A stretch of 64,000 bases of DNA from Bradyrhizobium sp. C9 (GCF_002532045.1 NZ_NWTG01000024.1:45236-109235), one strand, 5' to 3'. Numbered from the stretch's first letter, positions 18,708 to 28,418 are shown. Numbers and translations: made by a program. Notes: generated by a model from the sequence alone, not told the origin.

Positions 18708-19589
18708 CTACGCCCCTTCGATATGCTTCGCGATCACAGGGAAATAATTATCCCCCGATCCCTTGTCGATCGCCTCCTGCAGCACGGTGCCGATCAGCTC
18801 CGCGCCGCGGATCTTGATGCCGGCGTCGGCGGCGAGCTCCAGTGCGTAGGACAGATCCTTCAGCGCATATTCGGTCGAGAACGCGCGCTCGGGAAATACG
18901 CCGGGCACGATCGCCTTCATGCCGTGGTTGCGCAGCGCAAAGCTGTCGGCCGAGCCCTTCGACAGGGTTTCCAGCAAGAGCTTCGGATCGACGCCACTGT
19001 GCTTTGCCACCGCGGCGGCCTCGGCCAGCGCGTTCACGGTCTCGAACAGCACCATGTTGTTGAGGATCTTGGTCACCTGCCCCGCGCCGACATCGCCGCA
19101 ATTGGTGACGTCGGTGGCAAAGCAGCGGATCAAGGGCTCGATCGCGGCATAGAGCGCGGGCACCGCACCGACCATCACGCTGAGCGTGCCGTCCTGCGCC
19201 GCCTGCCGGGTGCGCGCGATCGGCGCGTCGGCCCAGGCCGCGCCCTTGGCCTGCAATTGCGCGGCAAAGTCGCGGGTCTGGCTGACCGAAGACGTGCCGA
19301 GATCGACCACGACCTGGCCGCTCCTGATGTTCTTCAGAATGCCGTCGCCTTCGAACACCGCGCGCACATGCTTGGCGCTCGGCAGGCAGAGGAACAGCAC
19401 GTCGCTCTGCTTGATGACGTCGGCGACCGAGCCGGCAATCTCGGCGCCGTCGGCGCGCAGCCGTTGCAGCGGCTCAGTCGCGAGGTCGAACACCACGACG
19501 CGCTTACCGCTCTTCTTGACCAGGTTGCGGCAAATCGGCTCACCCATCACGCCGAGGCCGATGAATCCGAGAGTTTTATAGTCAGTCAT
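18708..19589 (-). CDS. NAD(P)-dependent oxidoreductase of the 3-hydroxyisobutyrate dehydrogenase family
   Basis: 293 residues. The N-terminal Rossmann fold has GFIGLGVMGEPICRNL. The substrate loop is DAPIARTRQAAQDGTLSVMVG, equivalent to the family DAPVSGG... loop but with Arg-Thr in place of the usual Gly pair, and the catalytic Lys lies in GQVTKILNNM. The C-terminal helical domain ends GSGDNYFPVIAKHI. It oxidises a beta-hydroxy acid to its semialdehyde or keto form; substrate unknown. The upstream gene on the same strand (19637-20443) is an AHL-lactonase-like hydrolase 47 bases away, suggesting an operon. Confidence 0.9.
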   Translation of the reverse strand: MTDYKTLGFIGLGVMGEPICRNLVKKSGKRVVVFDLATEPLQRLRADGAEIAGSVADVIKQSDVLFLCLPSAKHVRAVFEGDGILKNIRSGQVVVDLGTSSVSQTRDFAAQLQAKGAAWADAPIARTRQAAQDGTLSVMVGAVPALYAAIEPLIRCFATDVTNCGDVGAGQVTKILNNMVLFETVNALAEAAAVAKHSGVDPKLLLETLSKGSADSFALRNHGMKAIVPGVFPERAFSTEYALKDLSYALELAADAGIKIRGAELIGTVLQEAIDKGSGDNYFPVIAKHIEGA

Positions 19590-19636
19590 ATCGCTCTTCT
19601 TTTTGACGTTTCTTGACGTTTTGCAGACGTGCCCGG

Positions 19637-20443
19637 TTACTTCGCGAACGATCGCGACGGCGCCAGATGCAGCGCGAACGCATCGACCTTATCGCTGGCG
19701 CGCGGATAGATCTCGCTGACGATCGGATCGTGGCCGGGGATGAAGCGATCGGGATGACCGGCAAGCCGCTCGACGGTCTCCCAGCCCTGCGCCATGTCGC
19801 CGACATTGTAGACGATCGGAAACGGGCTCTTCTTGTGCAGGTTCGCGTAATAATGCGCGGCGTCCGACGCCAGCACGACCGGGCCGCGCGCGGTCTCGAC
19901 CCGCACCACCTGCAGGCCGTCGGAATGGCCGCCGACGCGATGCACGGTCACGCCGGGCGCGATCTCGCCATCGCCGGAATGGAAGGTGACGCGCTCGCCA
20001 TAGACGTGCCGCACCATCTGAGTGACATGCTCGATGGAAAACGGATGGCGCAGCATGCCGTTGCACATGCAGCGGCCGGTCGCGTAGCTCATCTCGCGTT
20101 CCTGCAGATGGAATTTGGCGCCCGGAAAGCGATCCAGATTGCCCGCATGGTCGTAATGCAGATGGGTAACGATCACGTCGCGGATCGAGTCAGCCGAGAC
20201 GCCGAAGCCGGCCAGCGCATCGACCGGGTTGAGCGTCAGCTTGCGGGCGCGCGCCTTGGCCTCCTCGGCGTTGAAGCCGGTGTCGACCAGGATGTCGCGG
20301 CCGTGGCCGCGGATCAGCCAGACGAAATAATCGAGATCCTGCGCCGTGGTGTCGTGCGGATCGGGCACCAGGAAATTGAGGTGCGGCGTGCGCGGCGACA
20401 TCGTCGCATAGCGCAGGGCGTAGATTTCGTAGGCGTTTCCCAT
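19637..20443 (-). CDS. N-acyl homoserine lactonase-family MBL-fold hydrolase
   Basis: 268 residues from ATG 20443. It has the full binuclear metallo-beta-lactamase site: H94-L-H96-Y-D98-H99 in VTHLHYDHAGN, a later metal His in VGGHSDG, Asp in LASDAAHY and His in FIPGHDP. The long loop holding SYATGRCMC is like AiiA/AhlD-type lactonases. Possible role: opening of acyl-homoserine lactones or another lactone. Its neighbour is a beta-hydroxyacid dehydrogenase, so catabolism of a lactone-derived hydroxy acid is an alternative to quorum quenching. Confidence 0.83.
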   Translation of the reverse strand: MGNAYEIYALRYATMSPRTPHLNFLVPDPHDTTAQDLDYFVWLIRGHGRDILVDTGFNAEEAKARARKLTLNPVDALAGFGVSADSIRDVIVTHLHYDHAGNLDRFPGAKFHLQEREMSYATGRCMCNGMLRHPFSIEHVTQMVRHVYGERVTFHSGDGEIAPGVTVHRVGGHSDGLQVVRVETARGPVVLASDAAHYYANLHKKSPFPIVYNVGDMAQGWETVERLAGHPDRFIPGHDPIVSEIYPRASDKVDAFALHLAPSRSFAK

Positions 20444-20826
20444 CGGTTTCGCTCTTGTTTGCGGTCTTGTTGAATGGCTTGCCGTCCCGGACACAAAGCC
20501 ATCGCCTTGCGCAAAGGTCAAACTGCGCGCAGTGCGACGAGCGCATGACAGGGCGGCCCAAACCACTGCGCAAGCCTCTGTGAATGCAATCACACTATCC
20601 GGTCGCAGGAACCTGCACCATGCCACGATGGCGATGGCCGCCATGAGCGCGGGTGTTGCACTGCGGCCTCGCGGTCCTCGCTGCAATAGGCGATGGTGCA
20701 GCAAGCCGTTGACGGGGGTTTGGCCGTGGTTTGATAATGGATTTTCGCTAGAGTAAGGTCCCCGAGGCGCAGGCTCGAAGCGGCGCCATTTCATGTGGAA
20801 TGCCGCGATCTGGATTTGCCGCGATT
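20444..20826. other. Intergenic region between divergent lactonase-like and caspase-like genes
   Basis: 383 bases with no supported gene. Presumed to hold both promoters; I see no convincing RNA gene, strong palindrome or terminator. The last 27 bases before 20827 could extend the caspase-like protein from an ATG at 20800. Confidence 0.5.
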
Positions 20827-22395
20827 ATGAAAATCCGCCTTGCCTTGCTCGCCACGCTGATTTTTGCAATCGCGTCGCCCACCCTGTCCTTCGCCGCCGG
20901 CGATCGTTTCGCGCTGGTCATCGGCAATGCCAAATATCCCGACGCCGACGCGCCGCTGAAGGAGCCGGTCAACGACGCCCGCGACGTCGCCGACGAGCTC
21001 AAGCGTGACGGCTTCACCGTCGAGGTCGGCGAGAACCTGACCGGCGACGGCATGCGCCGCGCCTTCGACCGGCTCTATGGCAAGATCAAGCCGGGTTCGG
21101 TCGCGCTGATCTTCTTCTCGGGTTACGGCATCCAGTCGAACCGGCAGAGCTACATGATCCCGATCGACGCCCAGATCTGGGCCGAGGCCGACGTTCGGCG
21201 CGACGGCTTCAGCCTCGAGACCGTGCTCGGCGAGATCAACAGCCGCGGCGCCGGGGTGAAGATCGCCCTGGTCGACGCCTCCAGGCGCAACCCGTTCGAG
21301 CGCCGCTTCCGCAGCTTCTCGGCGGGGCTCGCCCCGGTGATCGCACCCAACGGAACGTTGGTGATGTATTCGGCCGCGCTGTCGTCCGTGGTCTCGGACA
21401 ATGGCAGCGACCGCAGCCTGTTCGTGCGGGAACTGCTGAAGGAGATCCGCACCCCCGACCTGATGGCGGAGGAAACGCTGAACCGCACCCGCGTCGGCGT
21501 CACCCGCGCCTCCCGGCAGGAACAGGTGCCGTGGATCTCGTCGTCACTGGCCGAGGATTTCTCGTTCATTCCAGCCGGTGCAGCCGGCACGCCGGGACCG
21601 TCGAGCGCCGCGCCCGCGCCGGCCGTATCGCCGTCGCCCGAGGTGGCAACGGCACCGCCGGTCTCGCCGCCACCGGCGCCGCCAGCCCCACCCGCTGCAA
21701 CGCCGAAGCCGGCGCCGACGCCTCCGGCGGCAACCGCGCCGACGCCACCACCCGCGCCGCCGAAGCCGGCCGTCGCGACAGCGCCGACCGCACCGCCACC
21801 TCCGCCAAAAGCGCCCGAGATCGCGCTGCCGCCACCCGCGCCTCCGCCGCCGGTGGTGATCCAGCCCACCCCGGCCCCGAGCAATTCACCCGTGCTCGCC
21901 GATGACCCGACGATCAAGAGCCTGAACGAAAAGCTCGACAAGAATCCGGATGACGCGGCTGCGCTGTATCGCCGCGGCCAGGTCTTTGCCAGCAAGGGCG
22001 CCTATGATCTCGCGGTGAAGGATTTCACCAATTCGCTGCGGCTGAACCCGAAGGATGTCGAGGCCTATAACAACCGCTGCTGGGTCCGCACCGTGATCGG
22101 CGACCTGCAGGCGGCCCTGAAGGACTGCAACGAAGCGCTGCGGCTGCGCCCGAATTTCGTCGATGCGCTCGACAGCCGCGGGCTGATGAATCTGAAGGGC
22201 GGGCAGAACAAGAACGCCATCGCCGATTTCGACGCCGCGCTGAAGATCAACCCGCGGCTGACCTCGTCGCTGTACGGGCGAGGCCTCGCCAAGAAGCGCA
22301 ACGGCGCGGTCGCGGAAGGCGATCTCGACATCGCCAACGCCAAGGCGATGGACCCGAACATCGTCAAGGAATTCGCCGACTACGGCGTGCAGTGA
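20827..22395 (+). CDS. Secreted caspase-like (C14) protein with TPR repeats; catalytic dyad replaced by Tyr/Ser
   Basis: 522 residues from ATG 20827 (ATG 20800 also possible). Signal peptide about 1-23. Caspase/orthocaspase p20 fold about 26-240: RFALVIGNAKYPD, the loop FFSGYG where canonical enzymes have the catalytic His (here Tyr100), and LVDASRRNPF where they have Cys (here Ser152). It is therefore probably a pseudo-protease. Residues about 250-355 are a Pro/Ala-rich linker, followed by three to four TPR units (ALYRRGQVFASKGAYDLAVKDF and on) that suggest protein binding in the periplasm. Genes downstream on the same strand encode an OmpA-like protein and an RND adaptor and permease. Confidence 0.88.
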   Translation: MKIRLALLATLIFAIASPTLSFAAGDRFALVIGNAKYPDADAPLKEPVNDARDVADELKRDGFTVEVGENLTGDGMRRAFDRLYGKIKPGSVALIFFSGYGIQSNRQSYMIPIDAQIWAEADVRRDGFSLETVLGEINSRGAGVKIALVDASRRNPFERRFRSFSAGLAPVIAPNGTLVMYSAALSSVVSDNGSDRSLFVRELLKEIRTPDLMAEETLNRTRVGVTRASRQEQVPWISSSLAEDFSFIPAGAAGTPGPSSAAPAPAVSPSPEVATAPPVSPPPAPPAPPAATPKPAPTPPAATAPTPPPAPPKPAVATAPTAPPPPPKAPEIALPPPAPPPPVVIQPTPAPSNSPVLADDPTIKSLNEKLDKNPDDAAALYRRGQVFASKGAYDLAVKDFTNSLRLNPKDVEAYNNRCWVRTVIGDLQAALKDCNEALRLRPNFVDALDSRGLMNLKGGQNKNAIADFDAALKINPRLTSSLYGRGLAKKRNGAVAEGDLDIANAKAMDPNIVKEFADYGVQ

Positions 22396-22536
22396 CATAT
22401 GAAACCGGGCCTGCCCGCGGCTCGAACCGCTGCTGCAATGGCGCGACTAATCAGAGGGTGCGTGCCGGGCAGCGATGCCCGCGATCGATCCGAAGCGTTG
22501 CATGGAACCGCGCCAACCGGCGCAGGAGGGACCGAA

Positions 22537-23187
22537 ATGTTCAAGCCGTCGGCAAGGGCCGCGCTCCTTTCAATCGTGACCGGCGGCGCCGTGCTGTTAT
22601 CAGGCATGGCGGCCGCCCGCGCTGGTGACGTGACCGAGGACCAGATCATCAAGGCGCTGACGCCCGAGAAGAAGCCACTGACCCGCGGCCTCTCGGTCGG
22701 CCCGCAGACCACCTCGCCCGGGCTGAACGCCGACCAGGCCAAGTTCGTGCAGAGCATCCGTGGCCGCGCCACCCGCTCGCTGTCCTCGACCGAGCGCGAG
22801 GAAATCGCGACCATCGTCCAGGACAAGCCGAAGATCGATCTCGAGATCAACTTCGATTACAACTCCGCCGACATCAGCGCGAAGTCGCTGCCCTCGGTGC
22901 AGGCGCTCGGCCGCGCTTTGACCAATCAGGACCTGAAGGGCTCGACCTTCGTGGTAGCCGGCCACACCGACGCTGCCGGCGGCGAGGACTACAATCAGGG
23001 CCTCTCGGAGCGCCGCGCCGACGCCATCAAGCGCTATCTGGTCGACAAATACGGCATCAACGGCACCGATCTCGTCACCGTCGGCTATGGCAAGAGCAAG
23101 CTGAAGGACCCGAGCCACCCGATGGCGGACGTCAACCGGCGCGTGCAGGTGGTCAACGTGGAAAACAAGGACACCGCCGCCAAGTAA
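22537..23187 (+). CDS. OmpA-family outer-membrane/peptidoglycan-associated protein
   Basis: 216 residues from ATG 22537 with a strong AGGAGGG site; the open frame extends further upstream without support. Signal peptide about 1-29 (hydrophobic LLSIVTGGAVLLSGMAAARA). The C-terminal OmpA domain (about residues 105-210) has LEINFDYNSADIS, VVAGHTDAAGGEDYN and LSERRADAIKRYLVDKYGI, the peptidoglycan-binding signature, and ends NRRVQVVNV. It has no N-terminal beta-barrel. It probably anchors envelope components to peptidoglycan. It lies 141 bases after the caspase-like gene. Confidence 0.92.
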   Translation: MFKPSARAALLSIVTGGAVLLSGMAAARAGDVTEDQIIKALTPEKKPLTRGLSVGPQTTSPGLNADQAKFVQSIRGRATRSLSSTEREEIATIVQDKPKIDLEINFDYNSADISAKSLPSVQALGRALTNQDLKGSTFVVAGHTDAAGGEDYNQGLSERRADAIKRYLVDKYGINGTDLVTVGYGKSKLKDPSHPMADVNRRVQVVNVENKDTAAK

Positions 23188-23229
23188 TCCAGAGGTGATG
23201 GGCGATGGCGCGGGCCCTTTTTGAGGTTA

Positions 23230-23264
23230 CAATGCGTTCCGCACCCCGGCGGGGCGCATTTGCT
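23230..23264 (+). terminator. Possible stem-loop terminator after the OmpA-family gene
   Basis: AATGCG and CGCATT flank a GC-rich segment containing CCCCGGCGGGG, followed by TTGCTTT rather than a clean U-tract. It is a weak candidate lying 43 bases after the stop. Confidence 0.3.
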
Positions 23265-23443
23265 TTGGGGCGAACGCCCAAAACGGCTTACAGGTGACCC
23301 GCCTCACATGACGTCAGGGCACGATCCGGAACAATGGACCCCGGCCTTTCCGATGCCCACACACTACGACGGCGAGATGAGACTTCGACGTGCGCCCAAG
23401 ACAATCCCTGTCGATACGCGCCAAGTTCTGGATTGATCAGGCG

Positions 23444-24361
23444 ATGAACTTTTCCCAGTACCTCAAGCCTGCGCTCGGCACGGTGGTTTTCCTCGCACTG
23501 GCTGTCGCCTACTACGCGTTCGAGCACCGCTCCCATCCGGAGGAGAAGGAAACGCCGGGCCAGGCGCTGGTCGTGGTGACGAAGTCGACCAATGCCTGCT
23601 TCTCCGACATGGTCCGCGTCACCGGCTTCATCGTGCCGCGCCGCGAGGCGCAGGTGAATGTCGACCAGGACGGCTCCAAGGTCACCGACGTGCTGGTTCG
23701 CGAGGGCGACACCGTGACCGAGAACCAGGAACTGGCGCGGCTGACCCCGCCGCCGCAGCAGGCGGCGCAGGGCAACGCCAAGCCGATCGTGCTGCGCGCC
23801 CCGGCCGCCGGCCTCGTCACCGAGGTGCGCACCGCGCCCGGCGCCCCGGCCTCGCCGCAGGCTCCGCCGATGTTCAAGATCTCCGTCAACAACGAGATCG
23901 AGCTCGACGCCGAGGTGCCGAGCTTCCAGCTCCTGAAGCTCAATCCCGGCGCCAATGTCCGGATCAGCCGCGACGACGCGCCCGACATCGTCGGCAAGGT
24001 CCGCCAGATCTCGCCGCAGATCGACCGCGCCACCCAGCTCGGGCACGTCCGCATCACCATCAACAACAATCCGACGCTGAAGGTCGGCATGTTCGCGCGC
24101 GCCAATATCGACGCCAAGCGCTCCTGCGGCGTCGCGGTGCCGCGCACCGCGATCGACCGCCTGACCTTGCAGGTCGTGAAGGGCAACACGATCGAGACCC
24201 GCAGGGTCCGCGTCGGGCTGACCTCCGACACCTCGACCGAAATCCTTGAAGGCCTCGACGTCGGCGAAATCGTCGTGGCCGATGCTGGCACCTCGCTGCA
24301 TGACGGCGACCAGATCAAGACCATGTTCGCCGACGAACTCGATCGCACGCGATCACGCTAA
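23444..24361 (+). CDS. RND efflux periplasmic adaptor (membrane fusion protein, HlyD-like)
   Basis: 305 residues from ATG 23444. The N-terminal membrane anchor is about residues 8-26. The adaptor core has VTGFIVPRREAQVNVDQDG and the lipoyl-type half-motif VREGDTVTENQELARL; the usual long helical hairpin is very short or absent. It has unusual cysteines in NACFSD and KRSCGVAVP, both shared with the orphan adaptor at 42558. It couples the permease encoded 13 bases downstream to an outer-membrane component; no TolC-type gene is seen. The substrate is unknown. Confidence 0.88.
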   Translation: MNFSQYLKPALGTVVFLALAVAYYAFEHRSHPEEKETPGQALVVVTKSTNACFSDMVRVTGFIVPRREAQVNVDQDGSKVTDVLVREGDTVTENQELARLTPPPQQAAQGNAKPIVLRAPAAGLVTEVRTAPGAPASPQAPPMFKISVNNEIELDAEVPSFQLLKLNPGANVRISRDDAPDIVGKVRQISPQIDRATQLGHVRITINNNPTLKVGMFARANIDAKRSCGVAVPRTAIDRLTLQVVKGNTIETRRVRVGLTSDTSTEILEGLDVGEIVVADAGTSLHDGDQIKTMFADELDRTRSR

Positions 24362-24374
24362 TTCGGATACGCTA

Positions 24375-27300
24375 ATGGCTTTGAACATCTCGGCATGGTC
24401 GATCCGGAACCCGCTTCCCTCGATCGTCTTCTCGATCATCCTGCTGGTGCTGGGGTGGGTCTCCTTCACCAAGCTCGCCGTGACGCGGCTGCCGAGCGCC
24501 GACATTCCGGTGATCTCGGTCGCGGTCTCGCAATTCGGCGCCGCGCCTTCGGAACTTGAATCGCAGGTCACCAAGACGATCGAGGACGGCGTCTCCGGTG
24601 TCGAGGGCGTGCGCCATATCTCCTCCTCGATCACCGACGGCCTGTCGGTGACCACGATCCAGTTCGCGCTGGAGACCAACACCGACCGCGCGCTCAACGA
24701 CGTCAAGGACGCCGTGACCCGCGTGCGCGCCAACCTGCCGCAGAACGTCACCGAGCCCTTGATCCAGCGCGTCGACGTCATCGGCCTGCCGATCGTGACC
24801 TATGCCGCGATCTCGCCCGGCAAGACGCCGGAGCAGCTATCTTACTTCGTCGACGACGTGGTCAAGCGCGCGCTGCAGGGCGTGCGCGGCGTCGCCCAGG
24901 TCGAGCGCATCGGCGGTGTCGAGCGCGAGATCCTGGTCTCGCTCGATCCCGACAAGCTGCAGGCGGTGGGGCTCACCGCGGTCAATGTCAGCCAGATCCT
25001 GCGCGGCACCAATGTCGACGTCGCCGGCGGCCGCGCCGAGATCGGCAAGAACGACCAGGCGATCCGCACGCTGGCCGGCGCCAAGACGCTGAACGAGCTC
25101 GCCGGCACCATGATTCCGCTGTTCGGCGGCGGCGAGATCCGGCTCGACGATCTCGGCACCGTCACCGACACGATCGCCGACCGGCGCACCTTCGCCCGCT
25201 TCAACGGCGAGCCGGTGGTGGCACTCGGCATCAAGCGCTCCAAGGGCGCCAGCGACGTCGTCGTCGCGGCTGCCGTGCAGAAGCGGATCGACGCCCTGAA
25301 GGTCGCCTATCCCGACGTCGATCTCAAGCTGATCGACACCTCGGTCGAATTCACCAAGGGCAATTACGAGGCCGCGATCTCGACCCTGTTCGAGGGCGCG
25401 ATCCTCGCCGTCATCATCGTGCTGCTGTTCCTGCGCGACATGCGTGCCACCATCATCGCGGCGGTCTCGCTGCCGCTGTCGATCTTCCCGGCGTTCTGGG
25501 CGATGGACCTGCTCGGTTTCTCGCTCAACCTGGTCTCGTTCCTCGCCATCACGCTGTCGACCGGCATCCTGGTCGACGACGCCATCGTCGAGATCGAGAA
25601 CATCGTCCGCCACATGCGGATGGGCAAGACGCCCTACCGGGCCGCGCTGGAGGCCGCCGACGAGATCGGCCTTGCGGTGATCGCGATCTCGCTCACCATC
25701 ATCGCGATCTTCGCGCCGGCGAGCTTCATGTCCGGGATCGCCGGCCAGTTCTTCAAGCAGTTCGGCATCACCGTGTCGGTGCAGGTGTTCTTCTCGCTGC
25801 TCGCCGCGCGCTTCGTGACGCCGATGCTGGCCGCCTATTTCCTCAAGCACCATGACCACGACGATCCGCCGCCCGGCCGCATCCTGCGCAGCTATCACGG
25901 CCTCGTCACCTGGTCGGTGCGGCACTATTACATCACCGTGCTGATCGGCTTTGCGGTGTTCGCCGCGTCGATCTGGAGCATCACGCTGCTGCCGCAGGGC
26001 TTCCTGCCGGCGCAGGACACCGCGCGCTCGCTGCTGGCGATGGAACTGCCGCCCGGCTCGCAGCTGGCCTACACTGAGAAGGTCACCGAGGAGATCGTGG
26101 CGCGGCTGCGCAAGCGGCCTGAGGTGAGGAGCGTGTTCGTCGACGGCGGCCGCGTGCCGCCGGGCATCCAGGAAGTGCGCCGCGCCGCGCTGATCATCAA
26201 CTACACGCCGAAGGCGGACCGCAGGATCACCCAGCGCGAGCTCGAGCTGTCGATCGGCAAGGAGCTCGACAACGTCCCCGATATCCGGTTCTGGTTCCTC
26301 GACGAGAACGGCCTGCGCGCCATCTCGCTGGTCGTCACCGGTACCGACAGCAACATCGTCAACAACGTCGCCAGCGAGCTCGCGACCCAGATGAAGCGGA
26401 TTCCGATCATCGCCAACGTGATCTCGGAAACCGCGCTCGACCGACCCGAGTTGCGCATCCGTCCACGCGCCGAGCTCGCGGCGCGGCTCGGCGTCTCGAC
26501 CGAAAGCCTGTCGCAGACCATCCGCGTCGCCACCATCGGCGACGTCGGCCCTGCGCTGGCCAAATTCGACGCCGGCGAGCGTCAGGTGCCGATCCGCGTC
26601 CAGCTCGAGGACAATGCGCGCAGCGATTTGCAGATGCTGGAGCAGCTGCGCGTGCCGCTGGGCCAGCGCGGCGAGCGCGGCGGCGTGCCGCTCTCGGTCG
26701 TTGCCGACATCCAGCTCGACCAGGGCCCGACCAGCATCAACCGCTACGACCGCGAGCGGCAGGCCACCGTCGCGGCCGACCTGGTCGGCAATGCCGCGCT
26801 CGGCGATGCCACCAAGCTGATCTACGACCTGCCTGTCATGAAGAGCCTGCCGAAGGGCGTGAAGGTGAGCCCGTCCGGCGACGCCGAGAGCCTCGCCGAA
26901 CTGTCCGACGGCTTCGCCACCGCGATCACCGCCGGACTGATGATGGTCTATGCCGTGCTGGTGCTGCTGTTCGGCACCTTCCTGCAGCCGATCACCATCC
27001 TGTTCTCGCTGCCGCTGTCGATTGGCGGCGCTATCGGCGCGCTGCTCTTGACCGGCAAGCAGCTCACCACGCCGGTGTGGATCGGCATCCTGATGCTGAT
27101 GGGCATCGTCACCAAGAACGCCATCATGCTGGTGGAGTTCGCGGTGGAGGCGATCCGCGACGGCAAGGCGCGCGAGGACGCCATGATCGACGCCGGCATG
27201 AAGCGCGCCCGCCCGATCGTGATGACCACGATCGCGATGGCCGCCGGCATGATGCCGTCCGCCCTGGCGTTCGGCGCCGGCGGCGAATTCCGCTCACCGA

Positions 27301-27527
27301 TGGCGCTCGCGGTGATCGGCGGCCTGATCTTCTCGACCGTGCTGTCGCTGGTGTTCGTGCCGGCGATGTTCATGGTGATGGACGACATCGGCGGCCTGAT
27401 CTGGCGCTTCGGCAAGCGGCTCGTGGTCTCGCATGCCGACCACGAGCTGACCCCGAGCGAGCAGCCAACCGACCAGACCAAGCGGCCGCCCGGCCCGCCG
27501 AGCGTGATCTCACCCGCGGCGGAGTGA
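24375..27527 (+). CDS. RND-family inner-membrane efflux permease (AcrB/MexB-like)
   Basis: 1050 residues from ATG 24375, standard HAE1-type RND length. TM1 is near residues 12-30 (SIVFSIILLVLGWVSF), and the two periplasmic porter halves are separated by TM2-6 with the expected helix bundle. The TM4 proton-relay stretch is GILVDDAIVEIENIV (adjacent Asp residues), with TM10-12 motifs GIVTKNAIMLVEF. It forms a trimeric proton-driven exporter with the adaptor encoded 13 bases upstream. The C-terminal tail (after residue 1010) is Pro-rich. Confidence 0.95.
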   Translation: MALNISAWSIRNPLPSIVFSIILLVLGWVSFTKLAVTRLPSADIPVISVAVSQFGAAPSELESQVTKTIEDGVSGVEGVRHISSSITDGLSVTTIQFALETNTDRALNDVKDAVTRVRANLPQNVTEPLIQRVDVIGLPIVTYAAISPGKTPEQLSYFVDDVVKRALQGVRGVAQVERIGGVEREILVSLDPDKLQAVGLTAVNVSQILRGTNVDVAGGRAEIGKNDQAIRTLAGAKTLNELAGTMIPLFGGGEIRLDDLGTVTDTIADRRTFARFNGEPVVALGIKRSKGASDVVVAAAVQKRIDALKVAYPDVDLKLIDTSVEFTKGNYEAAISTLFEGAILAVIIVLLFLRDMRATIIAAVSLPLSIFPAFWAMDLLGFSLNLVSFLAITLSTGILVDDAIVEIENIVRHMRMGKTPYRAALEAADEIGLAVIAISLTIIAIFAPASFMSGIAGQFFKQFGITVSVQVFFSLLAARFVTPMLAAYFLKHHDHDDPPPGRILRSYHGLVTWSVRHYYITVLIGFAVFAASIWSITLLPQGFLPAQDTARSLLAMELPPGSQLAYTEKVTEEIVARLRKRPEVRSVFVDGGRVPPGIQEVRRAALIINYTPKADRRITQRELELSIGKELDNVPDIRFWFLDENGLRAISLVVTGTDSNIVNNVASELATQMKRIPIIANVISETALDRPELRIRPRAELAARLGVSTESLSQTIRVATIGDVGPALAKFDAGERQVPIRVQLEDNARSDLQMLEQLRVPLGQRGERGGVPLSVVADIQLDQGPTSINRYDRERQATVAADLVGNAALGDATKLIYDLPVMKSLPKGVKVSPSGDAESLAELSDGFATAITAGLMMVYAVLVLLFGTFLQPITILFSLPLSIGGAIGALLLTGKQLTTPVWIGILMLMGIVTKNAIMLVEFAVEAIRDGKAREDAMIDAGMKRARPIVMTTIAMAAGMMPSALAFGAGGEFRSPMALAVIGGLIFSTVLSLVFVPAMFMVMDDIGGLIWRFGKRLVVSHADHELTPSEQPTDQTKRPPGPPSVISPAAE

Positions 27528-27596
27528 ACTGGGGACGCGGCCGGACGAGAGTATGATGCAGTCGGGCTGAATAGCGGCCGCGAAGATGATGCGCCC

Positions 27597-27710
27597 CCTC
27601 TCCCGCTTGCGGGGGAGGGCTGGGGTGGGGGTATCACCACGAATCCTATTGTGGAGGGAGCCCCCACCCGTCGCGCTACGCGCGCCGGCCTTCCCCGCAA
27701 GCGGGAGAGG
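27597..27710. repeat. Palindromic intergenic repeat, CTCTCCCG family
   Basis: 18-base arms CCTCTCCCGCTTGCGGGG (27597-27614) and its complement (27693-27710), with inner GGGTGGGGGT / CCCCCACCC pairing. It lies between convergent genes (RND permease and PPOX-like). Confidence 0.85.
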
Positions 27711-27758
27711 CGAAGCGAACGCGCGGACGGGCCGCGTTTAATCAAGTCGCATCGCGCC

Positions 27759-28394
27759 CTAGTACAGCCGCGTGCGATAGGCCTCTTCCATCGTCTTCTC
27801 AGCGACCTCGACCTCGACGGCCGCGGTCTGCTCGGCGATGATGCGGCCGAGCGTCGGGAAGCTGTGGCGCTCGACCTGGGCGGCCGGATTCCAGAGCTTC
27901 GAGCGCATCAGCGCCTTGCCGCAATGGAAGTAGGTCTCATCGACATGCACCTTGATGCCGATGATCGGGGTGACGTTCTGCACCGTCAGCGGCGTCAAGA
28001 GATCCGACTCCTGCGAGATCTCGGCTCGCCCGTTGATCCGCAGGGTCTCGTTGATGCCAGGCACCATGAAGATCAGCCCGATCCCGGGCGAAGCGATGAT
28101 ATTGCCGAACGTATCGACCCGGTTGTTGCCGCGGCGATCCGGGATCAGCAGTGTCTTGTCGTCGAGCACCGAGACGAAGCCCGGTGCATCGCCGCGCGGA
28201 CTGGCGTCGGCATGGCCCTTGCCGTCGCTGGAGGCGATGACCAGGAACGGCGACAGCGCGATGAAGTCGCGGCAGAACTTGTCGAGATGGTTGAGCACCT
28301 TCTTCTCGGCGAGCGGGCTCAATTGCCCGAAATGCGCGCGAAGATCCTCCTGCGACTTGACCGGCGGCTTGCCGCCTGCGCCCTCGTGACCCAT
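27759..28394 (-). CDS. Pyridoxamine 5'-phosphate oxidase-like flavin-binding protein
   Basis: 211 residues with a split-barrel FMN fold: SPFLVIASSDGKGHADASPRGDAPGFV and LLIPDRRGNNRVDTFGNI are characteristic of the PNPOx-like family sometimes annotated MSMEG_1061-type. The conserved RGNNR loop contacts the flavin phosphate. Substrate unknown; members may be F420- or FMN-dependent reductases. It lies 24 bases after the fused ABC ATPase gene on the same strand and could be the last gene of that transporter operon. Confidence 0.85.
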   Translation of the reverse strand: MGHEGAGGKPPVKSQEDLRAHFGQLSPLAEKKVLNHLDKFCRDFIALSPFLVIASSDGKGHADASPRGDAPGFVSVLDDKTLLIPDRRGNNRVDTFGNIIASPGIGLIFMVPGINETLRINGRAEISQESDLLTPLTVQNVTPIIGIKVHVDETYFHCGKALMRSKLWNPAAQVERHSFPTLGRIIAEQTAAVEVEVAEKTMEEAYRTRLY

Positions 28395-28418
28395 AGTGAA
28401 CCTCCCTTTGTTGTTAGT

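Noticed and set aside
20827..22395. Active metacaspase/caspase
   Set aside because: Both catalytic residues are substituted (Tyr100, Ser152).
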